DNA of 64,000 nucleotides from Manihot esculenta (lineage: Eukaryota; Streptophyta; Magnoliopsida; Malpighiales; Euphorbiaceae), in contig NC_035172.2 in NCBI RefSeq assembly GCF_001659605.2, positions 34,089,342 to 34,153,341 of the forward strand, given 5' to 3'. The notes below the pieces were generated by a model. It did not search any database. It saw only the letters and a list, made by a program, of their open reading frames with translations, and was not told the DNA's origin. Position numbers and translations under genes: made by a program. Below are positions 11,713-23,156 of this stretch, one piece after another. How positions within the stretch are numbered: the stretch's first letter is position 1; every line of letters starts with the position of its first letter.

Positions 11713-12328
11713 ACTTGGACTATTTGGTGACAAGTTCACCCAACCCTTATGTGAATTGTCTGTGTTATGATGCATTCCATTTGAGCATAGTGTTAATGTG
11801 TTTTACTAGCTCTACTCACTGGGCTTTTAGCTCACCCCTCTCCCTTTACCCCCAGGCTTGCAGGTACAGTATAGTGCGGGAGTCCGGATAGAGTAAAGAA
11901 ATTATGCCTTTGTAATAGCTAGCAATGGACATGATCAAAATTGTAATGTAAAAGTACAGTATAGTTATGTAATGAGTTTTATGGATGATAGTATGTGCTT
12001 GACCATAGATTGTTGTATCCCTCTTTATACATGATCTTAGAGATCTTGATGATGTTTATGTAAACCAGCTCAACACAGGTTATGTTACCCCTTGAGGGCA
12101 CAGATGAGATCCCACAGAGGGATCAATGTTATATTCATGTTTACGTGCAGGTTGAGTTTGGTTGATGAGTATGCAAAAGAAAGTTTTAATTTTTATGCTT
12201 ATTGTTGATCATGTATGGGATGATACAGGTTTACAGGTATTATGTTAGGCTTGCTACGGGTCCCGGCGGCCTTAAGTCGACCCGGATCCTAGCGCCGGTA
12301 GCGGTCCGATTTTCGGGTCGTTACAGAA

Positions 12329-12340
12329 TGGTATCAGAGC
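12329..12340 (+). other. Primer-binding site of the Tekay-like element
   Basis: TGGTATCAGAGC starts three bases after the 5' LTR and matches the plant initiator-methionine tRNA 3' end used by many plant LTR elements. Confidence 0.88.
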
Positions 12341-12586
12341 CCTAGGTTCATATGGTCGGACCTAGAGTGTCGGGCTCATAGAGGTTATAGAGGGTCAAGC
12401 ACAATAGGAAAAGATCATGTCCACTAGGATAGGATGTGGAGTCCTGTCTTGCATGATGATGTGAAATGCCATGATTTTATGCATGTGCATTAATGATATG
12501 TGATATTGTGATGCGGGTTCATGTGTGCCCACATGAACCATATGATGCTAATGTTTGTGCTATGTGTACTGTTTTTCAGAAACAGG

Positions 12587-15500
12587 ATGAGAGGAACTCG
12601 TCGATCAGCAAGATTGACTGGAGTACCACCTGAGGATGAGGGCATGAGCGCCCGTCCTCCAGCATTGCCTAGGGCGATGTCAAGCAGGTCCAACAGGGAC
12701 AGAGTAGCAAGAGACCCTAGAAGGTCTTTGGATCTGGGTAGAAGCAGATCAGTAAGAGGAACAGTACAGGGAGGAGCGTCTGAGGATATGGAAGTAGATC
12801 AGAGGAGGGATGGCAGTCTCGGTGTGAGCATGCCGGAAGAGGGCATGGGGGAATCAGAAGGAGGCGCTCAGGCCTCGAGTTATGTTCAGCCACATCACTA
12901 CCCACCCTATTCACACCATCCAGGGTATTCGATGGGAGGTACATCGGATTACCCTAGTTTCACCCCTTATCCTTCACAGATGCCATACCCACCATACTAC
13001 CCACCATACTCTCAGTACCCAATGTATCCACCTCCACCCTATTATCCAAATCCAGCAAACCCTACCTCAGAAAATGTTGCACCATCTCCACCACCTGCAG
13101 AACCAGCAGCCCCAGTTGTTCAGCCTCCTAGATCTAGCTCAGCCAGTGGGAGCAAGGTCAAGATGACCGACTATATGAAGCTGGGTGCTCCCCAGTTTGA
13201 AACCGGTAATGATCCGTTCGTGTACTTGGAGCGGGTCAAGGCAATTACAGATGAGATAGGGGCGGATGACAGTAGAGCCATTCAGATGGCCGGGTTCACG
13301 CTTAAGTGCAAGAAGGCACGAGAGTGGTTCAAGAATTATGTGAACCCGAGAGTGGACAACATGACTTGGGAAGAGTTTGCAAATGAGTTTGCAGGATGGG
13401 CTTTCCCTGATAGTTCAAGGGAATTGAAGATGATAGAATTCGAGCAGTTGAGGCAAACTGAGGACATGAGTGTAGACGAGTATACTGACAGGTTTATGGA
13501 GTTGCTGCCATTTGCAGGGCAAGACCTTAGCACAGACCAGAAAAAGTCGAGGAGGTATATCATGAAGCTCCATCCCAGGTATTCCTCCTTGGTACAGTCA
13601 GCAGATAGAGAGAGTTTTCACGCCATAGTAGACATGGCTAGGAGAATGGAGGCTAGTGCCATCATTCAGGGGACAGTCAAACAGACAGTGGCACAAGCTT
13701 CTGGTTCTAAAACTCCGGGAGGGGGAAGGGTAGATCCCTCTACCTTGAGTGCAGCAGCTTCAGGCAGTAAGAGATGGAGTAAACCCAAGGGTAAGAAGAA
13801 TAAGTTCTGGAACAAGGTCAAATCTAGTCTGGGATTTGGGAGTGGCTCAAGCTCTGGCGCGGATAATGCATTATGTGCGAGGTGTGGAAGGCCACACAAG
13901 GGAGTATGTCGGTTTGGGACAAACACTTGCTTTAGATGTGGTCAGGAGGGGCATATGGCTCGAGATTGTCCAAGAGCGGCCCCGATGGCTCAGTCCCAGC
14001 AGACAGCTTCAGGCAGTGTAGCGCAGCCAGCAGCTCCAGCCATGACTCAGGCCAGTGGCAGAGGCAGAGGGAGAGGAGCAGCCTCTTCTTCAGCAGGATA
14101 CAGAGGTGAAGGTCCATCAGCCCCAGCACGGATCTTCACAATGACTCAGCAGGAGGCAGACGCATCCAACACCGTGGTGGCAGGTAATCTCGTCATTGGA
14201 TGTTCGGATGTATATGCTTTGATGGACCCTGGTGCATCTCATTCATTTATTGCTCCGAGAGCCGTCCAGAGGTTGGGGTTGATGATCTCTGGGTTAGAGT
14301 GTCCTCTCTGGGTCAGTGGACCCAAGTGTGATCCATCAGTGGCAGAGTCAGTCTGTCAGTGTAGTCCTGTGTTTGTTGAGGGGAGATGCATGTCCGCCGA
14401 CCTTGTGGTTCTAGATTTGACAGACTTTGACGTCATTCTAGGGATGGACTGGTTATCTACCCATGGTGCTACCTTGGACTGCAGGGACAAGGTAGTCAGG
14501 TTCAGAGGTCAGGATGGATCAGAGGTTGTCTTCAGAGGAGACAGGAGGGGTACACCTAGAGGTATGATCTCAGCTCTTCAGGCTCGTAGGTTGCTTAGGA
14601 GGGGATGTCAGGGGTATTTGGCTCATGTGAGAGAGCTAAATAGTCAGGTTAGAGAGCCCGCCTCGGTGCCAGTGGTTAGAGAGTTCTTAGATGTGTTCCC
14701 AGACGAGCTGCCAGGTTTACCACCTGCTAGGGAGATAGAGTTCGAGATAGAACTGATGCCTGGAACCAGACCGATCTCTATCCCTCCCTACAGGATGGCG
14801 CCCGCAGAATTGAAAGAGTTGAAGGAGCAGTTACAGGAGCTGGTAGACAAGGGCTTCATCCGACCGAGTACCTCACCCTGGGGTGCTCCAGTGCTATTTG
14901 TGAAAAAGAAGGATGGATCTCTTAGACTTTGTATCGACTACAGGCAGTTGAACAAAGTCACTACCAAGAACAAGTACCCATTGCCAAGGATCGACGATCT
15001 ATTCGACCAGCTAGCAGGAGCGGGTTGTTTCTCCAAAATAGATCTGAGATCGGGGTACCATCAGTTGAGGATCAGGGAAGAGGATGTGCCAAAGACAGCT
15101 TTCAGGACCAGATATGGGCATTTTGAGTTCCTTGTGATGCCGTTCGGGTTAACTAACGCCCCTGCAGCATTCATGGACCTCATGAACAGAGTGTTTAGCC
15201 AATACCTGGATCACTTTGTTATTGTCTTCATAGATGATATCTTAGTGTATTCCAGGAATGCAGAGGAGCATGCCCATCATCTGAGGTTGGTTCTACAGAC
15301 TCTGAGGGAACATGGCTTGTATGCCAAGTTCTCTAAATGTGAGTTCTGGCTGAGGAGTATTTCATTCTTGGGGCATGTAGTGTCAGAGAATGGGATTGAG
15401 GTAGACCCCAAGAAGATAGAGACTGTGGCTAACTGGCCTAGACCCACTTCAGTGACAGAGATCAGGAGTTTCTTGGGTTTGGCAGGTTACTACAGGAGGT

Positions 15501-16279
15501 TCGTTCAGGACTTCTCAAAGATAGCAGCTCCTTTGACCAGACTAACCAGGAAGAATCAGAAGTTTCTGTGGACCGACCAGTGCGAGGAGAGTTTTGAAGA
15601 GCTCAAGAAGAGGTTGACTTCAGCACCAGTTTTAGCTCTGCCATCTAGTGGAGAGGACTTCACAGTCTTTTGTGATGCGTCCCGTGTGGGACTGGGTTGT
15701 GTACTGATGCAAAATGAGAGGGTGATTGCTTATGCTTCTAGGCAGCTAAAGAAGCATGAGTTGAATTACCCCACACATGACCTTGAGATGGCAGCAGTAA
15801 TCTTTGCACTCAAGATGTGGAGGCACTACCTCTATGGGGTAAAATGTGAGATCTTCACAGATCATAAAAGCATGCAGTACATCCTGAGTCAAAGAGATTT
15901 GAACTTAAGACAGAGGAGATGGGTAGAGTTGCTGAGTGACTATGATTGCAAGATTCAGTATCATCCGGGTAAGGCGAATGTTGTGGCAGACGCCCTAAGC
16001 CGGAAGTCACTAGGCAGTCTATCCCACATCACAGCAGAGAGAAGACCAGTGGTGAAGGAGTTTTACAAGCTCATTGAGGAAGGTCTACAATTGGAGTTGT
16101 CTGGTACAGGCGCCTTGGTTGCTCAGATGAAAGTGACACCCGTGTTTCTGGAGCAGGTGGCTCAGAAACAGCATGAGGACCCAGAGTTAGTGAAGATTGC
16201 CAGGACTGTTCAGTCAGGCAAGGACAGTGAGTTCAGATTTGATAATAAGGGGATCCTCCGCTATGGGAGTCGATTGTGA
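12587..16279 (+). CDS. Tekay-like gag-protease-RT-RNase H polyprotein, ended by an internal TGA
   Basis: The frame gives 1230 residues from the ATG at 12587, chosen because [12 protein letters not shown] is a more plausible start than the ATG 66 bases upstream at 12521. The order is: a Pro/Tyr-rich N-terminal part; a retrotransposon gag domain at about 190-360; a zinc knuckle [14 protein letters not shown] at 448-461; a protease with DPGASHS (D547); reverse transcriptase with FIDDILVYS (D883, D884); and RNase H with a CDAS motif near 1029. It ends at TGA, 16277-16279, in the junction before the integrase. The integrase frame resumes without a shift, so this is one nonsense change and not a natural end. 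Readthrough is possible but is not a known Tekay strategy. Confidence 0.95.
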   Translation: MRGTRRSARLTGVPPEDEGMSARPPALPRAMSSRSNRDRVARDPRRSLDLGRSRSVRGTVQGGASEDMEVDQRRDGSLGVSMPEEGMGESEGGAQASSYVQPHHYPPYSHHPGYSMGGTSDYPSFTPYPSQMPYPPYYPPYSQYPMYPPPPYYPNPANPTSENVAPSPPPAEPAAPVVQPPRSSSASGSKVKMTDYMKLGAPQFETGNDPFVYLERVKAITDEIGADDSRAIQMAGFTLKCKKAREWFKNYVNPRVDNMTWEEFANEFAGWAFPDSSRELKMIEFEQLRQTEDMSVDEYTDRFMELLPFAGQDLSTDQKKSRRYIMKLHPRYSSLVQSADRESFHAIVDMARRMEASAIIQGTVKQTVAQASGSKTPGGGRVDPSTLSAAASGSKRWSKPKGKKNKFWNKVKSSLGFGSGSSSGADNALCARCGRPHKGVCRFGTNTCFRCGQEGHMARDCPRAAPMAQSQQTASGSVAQPAAPAMTQASGRGRGRGAASSSAGYRGEGPSAPARIFTMTQQEADASNTVVAGNLVIGCSDVYALMDPGASHSFIAPRAVQRLGLMISGLECPLWVSGPKCDPSVAESVCQCSPVFVEGRCMSADLVVLDLTDFDVILGMDWLSTHGATLDCRDKVVRFRGQDGSEVVFRGDRRGTPRGMISALQARRLLRRGCQGYLAHVRELNSQVREPASVPVVREFLDVFPDELPGLPPAREIEFEIELMPGTRPISIPPYRMAPAELKELKEQLQELVDKGFIRPSTSPWGAPVLFVKKKDGSLRLCIDYRQLNKVTTKNKYPLPRIDDLFDQLAGAGCFSKIDLRSGYHQLRIREEDVPKTAFRTRYGHFEFLVMPFGLTNAPAAFMDLMNRVFSQYLDHFVIVFIDDILVYSRNAEEHAHHLRLVLQTLREHGLYAKFSKCEFWLRSISFLGHVVSENGIEVDPKKIETVANWPRPTSVTEIRSFLGLAGYYRRFVQDFSKIAAPLTRLTRKNQKFLWTDQCEESFEELKKRLTSAPVLALPSSGEDFTVFCDASRVGLGCVLMQNERVIAYASRQLKKHELNYPTHDLEMAAVIFALKMWRHYLYGVKCEIFTDHKSMQYILSQRDLNLRQRRWVELLSDYDCKIQYHPGKANVVADALSRKSLGSLSHITAERRPVVKEFYKLIEEGLQLELSGTGALVAQMKVTPVFLEQVAQKQHEDPELVKIARTVQSGKDSEFRFDNKGILRYGSRL

Positions 16280-17569
16280 GTACCAGATGACATTGGGTTA
16301 AAAGGAGACATTATGAGAGAGGCTCATAATGCAAGATACAGCATTCACCCCGGAGCCACCAAGATGTATCAAGATCTGAAGAAGGTTTATTGGTTGCCAG
16401 CTATGAAGAGAGAAGTGGCACAGTTCGTGTCAGCCTGCGAAGTATGTCAGAGGGTGAAGCTGGAACATCAGAAGCCGGCTGGAATGCTTAACCCGCTACC
16501 TATTCCAGAGTGGAAATGGGAGAATATAGCTATGGACTTCGTAGTGGGGTTACCGGCGACATCCAACAGATTGGACTCCATATGGGTGATTGTGGACAGA
16601 CTCACCAAATCTGCTCACTTCATCCCTGTCAGGAGTGGCTATTCTGTGGACAAGTTGGCGCAGGTGTACGTTGATGAGATAGTCAGACTGCATGGGGTCC
16701 CTGTTTCTATAGTGTCAGATAGAGGGCCCCAGTTCACCTCCAGGTTTTGGCGGAGTCTGCAGAACGCCATGGGTACTAGGTTGGATTTCAGTACTGCCTT
16801 CCACCCCCAGACTGATGGACAGTCAGAAAGGACCATCCAGACCATCGAGGATATGCTCAGAATGTGTGTGCTGGACTTTGGCGGTTCTTGGAGGCAGCAT
16901 CTACCTTTGGTGGAGTTTGCCTACAATAACAGTCATCATGCTAGCATCGGGATGGCTCCATATGAAGCTTTATATGGAAGGAAGTGCAGATCACCTGTTT
17001 GCTGGGAAGAGGTAGGAGAGAGGTCCTTAGCAGGACCCGAGCTAGTAGAGATCACCAGCAGGGTGGTGCCCATGATCAGAGAAAGAATCAAGACAGCTGC
17101 AAGCAGACAGAAGAGTTATGCAGACATCCGCAGAAGACTAGTAGAGTTTCAGGAGGGGGATCTGGTATTGCTCAAGGTGTCTCCAATGAAAGGAGTGGTT
17201 CGGTTCGGGAAGAAGGGTAAGCTGGCTCCGCGGTACATCGGACCCTTTGAAGTCCTGCAAAGGATTGGGAATGTATCGTACAAGCTGGATTTACCTGCTT
17301 CGATGGAGAGAATCCATCCGGTTTTCCATGTTTCTATGCTGAGAAAGTTCGTGTCAGATCCGGGCAAGGTTCTTAATGAGCCTGATGTGGAGATCCAAGA
17401 GGATCTCACCTATGTTGAGCAGCCAGTACGGATCCTAGACACCCAGATCAGGAAGCTGAGGAACAAGGAAATCCCGATGGTGAAAGTCCTGTGGAACCAC
17501 CACAATATAGAAGAATGCACTTGGGAGACACGGGAGTCCATGCTCCGGCAATATCCTCATCTCTTTTAA
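16280..17569 (+). CDS. Integrase and chromodomain part of the Tekay-like polyprotein
   Basis: The same frame as the upstream polyprotein continues after the TGA; the first ATG is at 16313. It has the HHCC zinc-binding region (HPGATK ... CEVCQRVK), the DDE integrase core (DFVVGLP, SDRGPQF, DGQSERT) and a C-terminal tail from about residue 350 of the 418. The tail, with VRILD, VKVLW and CTWE, resembles a type of chromodomain found in Tekay chromoviruses. Chromodomains bias integration by binding histone marks. Without its own start signal this part would be expressed only by readthrough or reinitiation. Confidence 0.93.
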   Translation, partial: VPDDIGLKGDIMREAHNARYSIHPGATKMYQDLKKVYWLPAMKREVAQFVSACEVCQRVKLEHQKPAGMLNPLPIPEWKWENIAMDFVVGLPATSNRLDSIWVIVDRLTKSAHFIPVRSGYSVDKLAQVYVDEIVRLHGVPVSIVSDRGPQFTSRFWRSLQNAMGTRLDFSTAFHPQTDGQSERTIQTIEDMLRMCVLDFGGSWRQHLPLVEFAYNNSHHASIGMAPYEALYGRKCRSPVCWEEVGERSLAGPELVEITSRVVPMIRERIKTAASRQKSYADIRRRLVEFQEGDLVLLKVSPMKGVVRFGKKGKLAPRYIGPFEVLQRIGNVSYKLDLPASMERIHPVFHVSMLRKFVSDPGKVLNEPDVEIQEDLTYVEQPVRILDTQIRKLRNKEIPMVKVLWNHHNIEECTWETRESMLRQYPHLF

Positions 17570-17655
17570 GGTTAGTCTCTATGTGTTTATGTGTGTATGT
17601 TATGTTGTTTGGTATGCATGTACTAGTTGAGGAACATTCGGGGACGAATGTTCTT

Positions 17656-17668
17656 AAGGGGGGGAGAA
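17656..17668 (+). other. Polypurine tract of the Tekay-like element
   Basis: AAGGGGGGGAGAA lies directly before the 3' LTR, as expected for plus-strand priming. Confidence 0.8.
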
Positions 17669-19909
17669 TGTAATACCCGGCTAGACTCCGGTATCGGAAT
17701 TCCTACCGTCCGGTGGAATTTCGGATGTCGGAGACCTCTAGAAGGGTAAGAACATGTGTTGTAAAATGTTTTCATGTTTTTAATGGTTTTGAGTATGAAA
17801 TTGAATAAGTTTTGCATGAAAAAGTCTTTGGAGGAAAACCCAGGTTCGGCCGCCGAAAGTCAAGTTCGGCCGCCGAACATGCATGTGTTTTGGAGGCACG
17901 TTAGGCCCCCGAAAGCATGAATGAGGGGAAGTCAAGGTTTGGCCGCCGAAAGTCAAGTTCGGCCGCCGAATATTGCATGGATGCGGAGGCACATTCGGCC
18001 CCCGAACGTGGTCTGGCCAGCCACTATAAAAGGGTCCCTTAGCCGAAAACGGGCGAGCTTTTTTCCCCATTTTCGGCCAAGGTGAGCTTTCCGCCGTCCC
18101 TCACCCATTTTCAATGTTCTTCCTCTAAATCTTTCAATATTTTCACTTGTTTTCACTTGGTTTTGAAGATCTAAGCTTTTGAAACAAGTTTTGGAGCTTT
18201 GGGAACTCAGGAGCTCATTTTCGTGGATCTCCAAGTTTAGGTCGTCTCCCTCTCGATCTTCAAGAGGTAAGAGCCGATCTTAAGCTCCTTATGTGTTCTA
18301 AATAAGTTTTATGCAAGATCTATGGGTAGAAATGCATGTTAGGGTATATGTTGAGTTATGGATATATATTGATATTTTGAACAATGTGGCTTGCTTGAGT
18401 ATGTTTGAAGTGTTGTAGATGGGGTATATGTATGTTTGAGGCCCCTAGGAACTTGTATGCATGCTTTGGTTGAGATATATGCATGATTTTTGGTTTTGGA
18501 AGGTTTGGAGGCGAAATGTGCAAAGGGAGCCAAGTTTCTGCCCTTTTGCAGAAACCAGGTTCGGCAGCCGAAGGCACTTTCGGCCGCCGAACATGGCTGG
18601 GGAGGCAGCCTTTCGGCTGCCGAAGGTGCCCCCGAAAAGAGACTTTCGTCTCTGTCTGGCACTTTCGGCCGCCGAAGGTGCCGCCGAACCTAGCTGAGTT
18701 TCGTCTCTGTCCAGGACTTTCGGCCGCCGAAGGTGCCGCCGAAAGTGCCCTGTTCAGCCATTCCATGCATATTTTCTGTGATATTTTCCGGATGTTTTAG
18801 GAGGTTTTTGGGGAGTAGTTTAGAGATATGTTCTAGTATGTTTGGTCCCTCATTTGAGTCCACCTGTGTAGGTTCGGACCCGAGGAACCGAGGACCCCAG
18901 CAGTGAGTTCAGCTGCGGTGTTGTCAGAGTCAGCCAGAGGTGAGTGGAACTAAACTCAATCTTTTAAATTAAATGTTTTATCATGTTTCATGCATCATGA
19001 TTATGCAATAGGATGATTGCATTAGTTTTCACGAATATGCCGCATTGCATAAATTGTTGTTGATGTGGGTGAATGTTGGATGACCCAATTAGTCCAAGAC
19101 AGGAAGACCAGGACCCCATGCTACGGCCTGGCACAGAGTAAGAAAGACCAGGCCCCAGTCTACAGGCCTGGCACAGAGTAAGGCACGGTTATGGGACTCG
19201 AAGACCAGGAGCCCAGAGGAGGCCCTGGAAAATGGTAAGTAATGTATGTTATGACAGGAAGACCAGGCCCCATTCTACAGGCCTGGCACAGAGTTCACTT
19301 GGACTATTTGGTGACAAGTTCACCCAACCCTTATGTGAATTGTCTGTGTTATGATGCATTCCATTTGAGCATAGTGTTAATGTGTTTTACTAGCTCTACT
19401 CACTGGGCTTTTAGCTCACCCCTCTCCCTTTACCCCCAGGCTTGCAGGTACAGTATAGTGCGGGAGTCCGGATAGAGTAAAGAAATTATGCCTTTGTAAT
19501 AGCTAGCAATGGACATGATCAAAATTGTAATGTAAAAGTACAGTATAGTTATGTAATGAGTTTTATGGATGATAGTATGTGCTTGACCATAGATTGTTGT
19601 ATCCCTCTTTATACATGATCTTAGAGATCTTGATGATGTTTATGTAAACCAGCTCAACACAGGTTATGTTACCCCTTGAGGGCACAGATGAGATCCCACA
19701 GAGGGATCAATGTTATATTCATGTTTACGTGCAGGTTGAGTTTGGTTGATGAGTATGCAAAAGAAAGTTTTAATTTTTATGCTTATTGTTGATCATGTAT
19801 GGGATGATACAGGTTTACAGGTATTATGTTAGGCTTGCTACGGGTCCCGGCGGCCTTAAGTCGACCCGGATCCTAGCGCCGGTAGCGGTCCGATTTTCGG
19901 GTCGTTACA
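17669..19909 (+). repeat. 3' LTR of the Tekay-like element
   Basis: 2241 bp, the same length as the 5' LTR. I saw four substitutions: C to T in the third U3 palindrome (near 17940), C to T a little downstream (near 17971), G to A near 18802, and T versus C near 19150. All motifs described for the 5' LTR recur 7584 bases downstream. Confidence 0.95.
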
Positions 19910-20761
19910 AGAGGTAACATGATAGTTGGCAGCAGTGTCAGGGAACCAGGAAACAGAAGCAGAATCAGCAATAGAAGGAGCAGTCGGAGACTTTGAAGAA
20001 GCAGAAGACATATGAGCAGGAGCAGTAGCATTCGATCGAGGTGTAGGTAAAAGTGGAGCAGTAGAAGAACTCGATCGAAGGCTTAAATTTGCCATTGGGT
20101 GATGTAAATTATTAAGAAGCATTTCATGTGCAACCAAATGACTATGCAGTTCAAAAAACGAAACTGGTTGAGGACGAAGATTAAGATTGGTGATAATAGA
20201 GTGAAATTCAAACCCAAGATTGCGATAGATTATCGCATTAAATTCAGCTGGAGAAAGTGGTCGTCCGGCTGCACCAAGCTCATCAGCAAGGGATTTTGCT
20301 TTCTTCAGATAAGCAGAGACTGAGAGATCATTTTTCTTGAGCTCTTGGAGTTCAATATGTAATTGAAGCTGGCGATCTTGAGATACAGCACCAAATGCAT
20401 TGGCTAAAGCTTCCCAGACAGCATGTGAAGAGGTAAGACCATAAACAAGAGAATATACTTCTTCTGTCAGAGATGCAAGCAGCCATGAGTGAAGCATCTG
20501 ATCTTTGTTGAACCAAACCGTATATGCTGGATTTGGTATAGGGGTGGCATCTGTAGCAGATGTGGATATAGTTTTAGAGGGAGCTGATTCAGAACCATCA
20601 ATAAAACCATTGAGACCTTGGAAATTTAGAATCGGTCCAAACTGGGTTTTCCAAGCTAGGTAATTATTGTCTTTTAGTTTGATGGAAAAAGAAGAGGCAG
20701 AGGTAATAGTTGAAACAGAAGAAGAAGAAGAAGAAGAAGAGGATAAAGGAACAAGAGCCAT
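19910..20761 (-). CDS. Copia gag and protease start
   Basis: The ATG at 20761 opens the copia polyprotein about 30 bases after the primer-binding site. The frame is open to the nested insertion. Residues 1-60 are Ser-rich and then enter a UBN2/Retrotran_gag-like domain (NYLAWKTQF at about residue 33, later ELQELKKNDLSVSAYLKKAK). The protease begins with WFPDTAANYHVTS near the insertion edge. A CCHC zinc knuckle, usual between gag and protease, is not present: the sequence goes through a Ser/Pro/Ala linker instead. The frame continues into the pol part across the insertion site. Confidence 0.9.
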
Positions 20762-20776
20762 AATAAATGAATTATA

Positions 20777-20791
20777 GCGGCTCTGATACCA
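20777..20791 (-). other. Primer-binding site of the copia element
   Basis: The minus strand reads TGGTATCAGAGCCGC directly after the 5' LTR, matching the initiator-methionine tRNA 3' end. Confidence 0.88.
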
Positions 20792-20971
20792 TGTACAAAC
20801 TAGAGAGAATTAGGTTTTTCTATATTTCGTATTGAATAGTACAACTCTATTTATACATCTCTGTATACAGAGTAGTTACAAAGGATAAGTATAAGAGTGT
20901 AAGACTATCATTAGAATACAACTAATACAGCTATTTAGTAACAAATAATATAACCAATATTATCTGTAACA
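20792..20971 (-). repeat. 5' LTR of the copia element
   Basis: 180 bp, identical on reading to the 3' LTR at 6804-6983, and followed on the plus strand by the target duplicate ATACT. Confidence 0.93.
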
Positions 20972-22270
20972 ATACTTATTCAAACCTAAACACTGCATTA
21001 AAGCATCACACATCTGTTGCAAGATAGAGTCAAATCATTAAACGATCAGAAGTGAGATTATTTTCTTATTTCAAATTCGAGTTTTACCCTTTAATGAATA
21101 AATCTAAATAAATTGAATCAATAAATTTTGGATATGAAATAATATATATTAATTAAAAAAATGAAAAGTGAGAGAATCCCATTGCTTTCCCTCAGCCTTT
21201 TCGCCTTCGTTTACCTCGTATCAGTATAAATTTTACTGATAAAATCCAATAAATTCTACTAACTTCTCCCTCAAGAAAGCTAGATGGTTTCTTAACAGAG
21301 ATGAGAGTGAGATTGCTTCTTCAACTTGAGTTCTTTGTCTGATGGACTACCTTATTCTCGGAAAAAAATGAATCAGGTTTTGTAATAATATTTAATAAAG
21401 AAATGAAGGGGGGGAGAGTGATCTCATGAGTTTAGTGTTTTTAATTATGATTAGAAAAAAAAATCAAGGTAGTAGATAACTAATTGATTTGCTTGCTCTC
21501 TTAAGTTTCTACCCAATACATCTAAACTCGGACCTTTCTATGCTTCCCCATGCCACGTATACGGTTTTCTGTCTTTCATTTCCATGCACAAAGAAAAATA
21601 ATCCTTAAATTTTACACTTATTATTAAAATATCACTGTTTAAATCTTAAAGTATAGTAATATTTTACCATTGATTTGCTTAGGAAATCAACAGGGAGATA
21701 CAAACAAAACTATGCTATTGCTTAAAAAACAAGAAAAATTGAGGGGAAACCCAATTGGGTGATGACAAACTTGTCAAGTATGCAATGATTTGAATTGGAT
21801 GCAGCTCTTTGAGTCAAGAAATTTAGCTCAGCAACATGGGTTGACTCGAAATTAAGATAGCCACTTGCAACTCAAATATAATTTATATATTATCTTAGCC
21901 CATCAGTGTTTTTTCTTCTAAATTTACTAATATCTTTAGGTATAGTCATCAGCATTATTTTTTTATTTTAAAATAAGTCATGAATATTAGTTAAATCATG
22001 TGTCATGTTGGTTAAGACAATTGCACTCTTTAAATTTAAAAAATTAAAAATCAATGAAAATTTTTGATGTTACTTGATAATTATTTAAAGTGAATTATAA
22101 ACTATTAATAGAGTAACATGATAAAAATCTGATAGAATGATATGCGGTCTTATCCATTTAAAAAAAATCCTAACGCTATAAACATTCAATTTTTCATAAA
22201 AAATTTATTCTTTCTGTTCAGGTTGAATTTTCGTGTTACTGTCAGCAAACACAATCTAACAGATTTTTAT

Positions 22271-22431
22271 AACGTCTAAAATTATAAAATTACTGATTAA
22301 TCAGCGGGTGAGATTTTTATAACACCTGTACTTATAAAATTACTGATTAATCAGTAGGTGAGATTGTTTATCAACGTAACTCCTGTAATTATAAAATTAC
22401 CAATCAATCAGTAGACGAGATTTTTTATCTA
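22271..22431. repeat. Three-copy minisatellite with a palindromic core
   Basis: Units of about 50-57 bp share TTATAAAATTACTGATTAATCAG followed by a GGTGAGATT-like word, with starts near 22281, 22331 and 22388. Copies 1 and 2 contain the perfect palindrome CTGATTAATCAG; copy 3 reads CAATCAATCAG and has lost it. Confidence 0.75.
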
Positions 22432-22642
22432 TAAATCGGTCACATTATTATCAGATATTCAAAAAATATTATCATTAATTATATTTTTTATAATATAAAA
22501 ATTAATAATCATAAAAATAAAAGTAAACAATTTTTATATAACTATTATTAAATTCTAAATAGTTTTTTACATTCACCCTATTATTTTATTTATTAATTTA
22601 TCTATTATTTAATTTATTGATTTAACGTCAGGTGCATAATTA

Positions 22643-23156
22643 AGGCTGTGCAATCGGTCGGTTCGATTTTGAATCGAATCGAATCAAAAAAACCAAAAAT
22701 CGAATTGTAAAAATATTAAAAGTAGAAAAAATCGATTATAAAAATATAACCGAACCGAATTGAACCGATAAAAATCAGTTCGGTTCGATTCGATTCGATT
22801 CAAACTAAAATTTGTAAATTTTTTAATTTTCTACTTTTAATTTCAGTAGAATAATTTAATAAATATTTTATATAAATTTACCAATAAATATTGTCTAAAT
22901 ACATAATAATATTTAAAAAATCCATAAAAACTCATATAAATTTTAAAAATACATATAAAATCAATATTTCACATATATAAAATCGGTTATTGAGTTTGTC
23001 GGTTATTTAACATATTTAAATTGAATTGAACTGAAAATCGAATAAATTGAAAAATACTAACCGAACCGAATTGAATATTTTGATTAACCGAACTATTAAA
23101 TCAAAATTAATCGATTCGGTTCAATTTTTCAATTCAAACCAATTTATGCGCTCCCT
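22643..23156. mobile_element. hAT-like non-autonomous element (MITE)
   Basis: The left end reads AGGCTGTGCAATCGGTCGG. The right end in reverse complement reads AGGGAGCGCATAAATTGG, so the termini are imperfect inverted repeats. Flanking words TGCATAATTA (22633-22642) and TGCGTAATCA (23158-23167) are an imperfect duplication of 8 of 10 bases, matching hAT-size target duplications. The interior carries many copies of words like CGGTTCGATT and AACCGAACCG, typical of a common plant MITE group. No coding sequence is present. Confidence 0.6.

Larger units (their letters stand above)
10085..12325 (+). repeat. 5' LTR of the Tekay-like element
   Basis: 2241 bp, TG...CA. A TATAAAAG box at 10441-10448 places the U3/R boundary near 10470. 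Palindrome clusters lie on both sides of it (10261-10422 and 10976-11147), and hairpin-type tandem repeats lie at about 11515-11712. Short open frames within the LTR follow from its GC-rich repeats and are not taken as genes. Confidence 0.95.
10085..19909 (+). mobile_element. Ty3/gypsy chromovirus, Tekay-like, nested in the copia element
   Basis: Two 2241-bp LTRs (10085-12325 and 17669-19909) begin TGTAATACCCGG and end CGGGTCGTTACA. The target duplication AGAGG is present at 10080-10084 and 19910-19914. A tRNA-iMet type primer-binding site and a polypurine tract are in place. The internal frame has gag, protease, RT, RNase H, integrase and a chromodomain-like tail, the Tekay (Del) order. By reading, the LTRs differ at only four positions. 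A single in-frame TGA separates RNase H from integrase. Confidence 0.97.
6804..20971 (-). mobile_element. Ty1/copia LTR retrotransposon, Ale/Retrofit-like, split by a nested gypsy element
   Basis: Direct 180-bp LTRs at 6804-6983 and 20792-20971 begin TG and end CA. They are flanked by the 5-bp duplication ATACT (6799-6803 and 20972-20976). The primer-binding site and gag lie at the right and pol at the left, so the element is on the minus strand. Removing the nested element (10085-19909) and one AGAGG duplicate leaves about 4338 bp, a compact size that with the short LTRs suggests the Ale/Retrofit lineage. The two LTRs appear identical on reading, so the insertion is young. The gag-pol frame is open on both sides of the nested insertion and I saw no other stop or frameshift. 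Confidence 0.95.

Noticed and set aside
10085..12325. Several short open frames on both strands of the Tekay LTR (and the same ones in 17669-19909)
   Set aside because: They arise from the GC-rich palindromes and tandem repeats, show no known domain, and occur identically in both LTRs.
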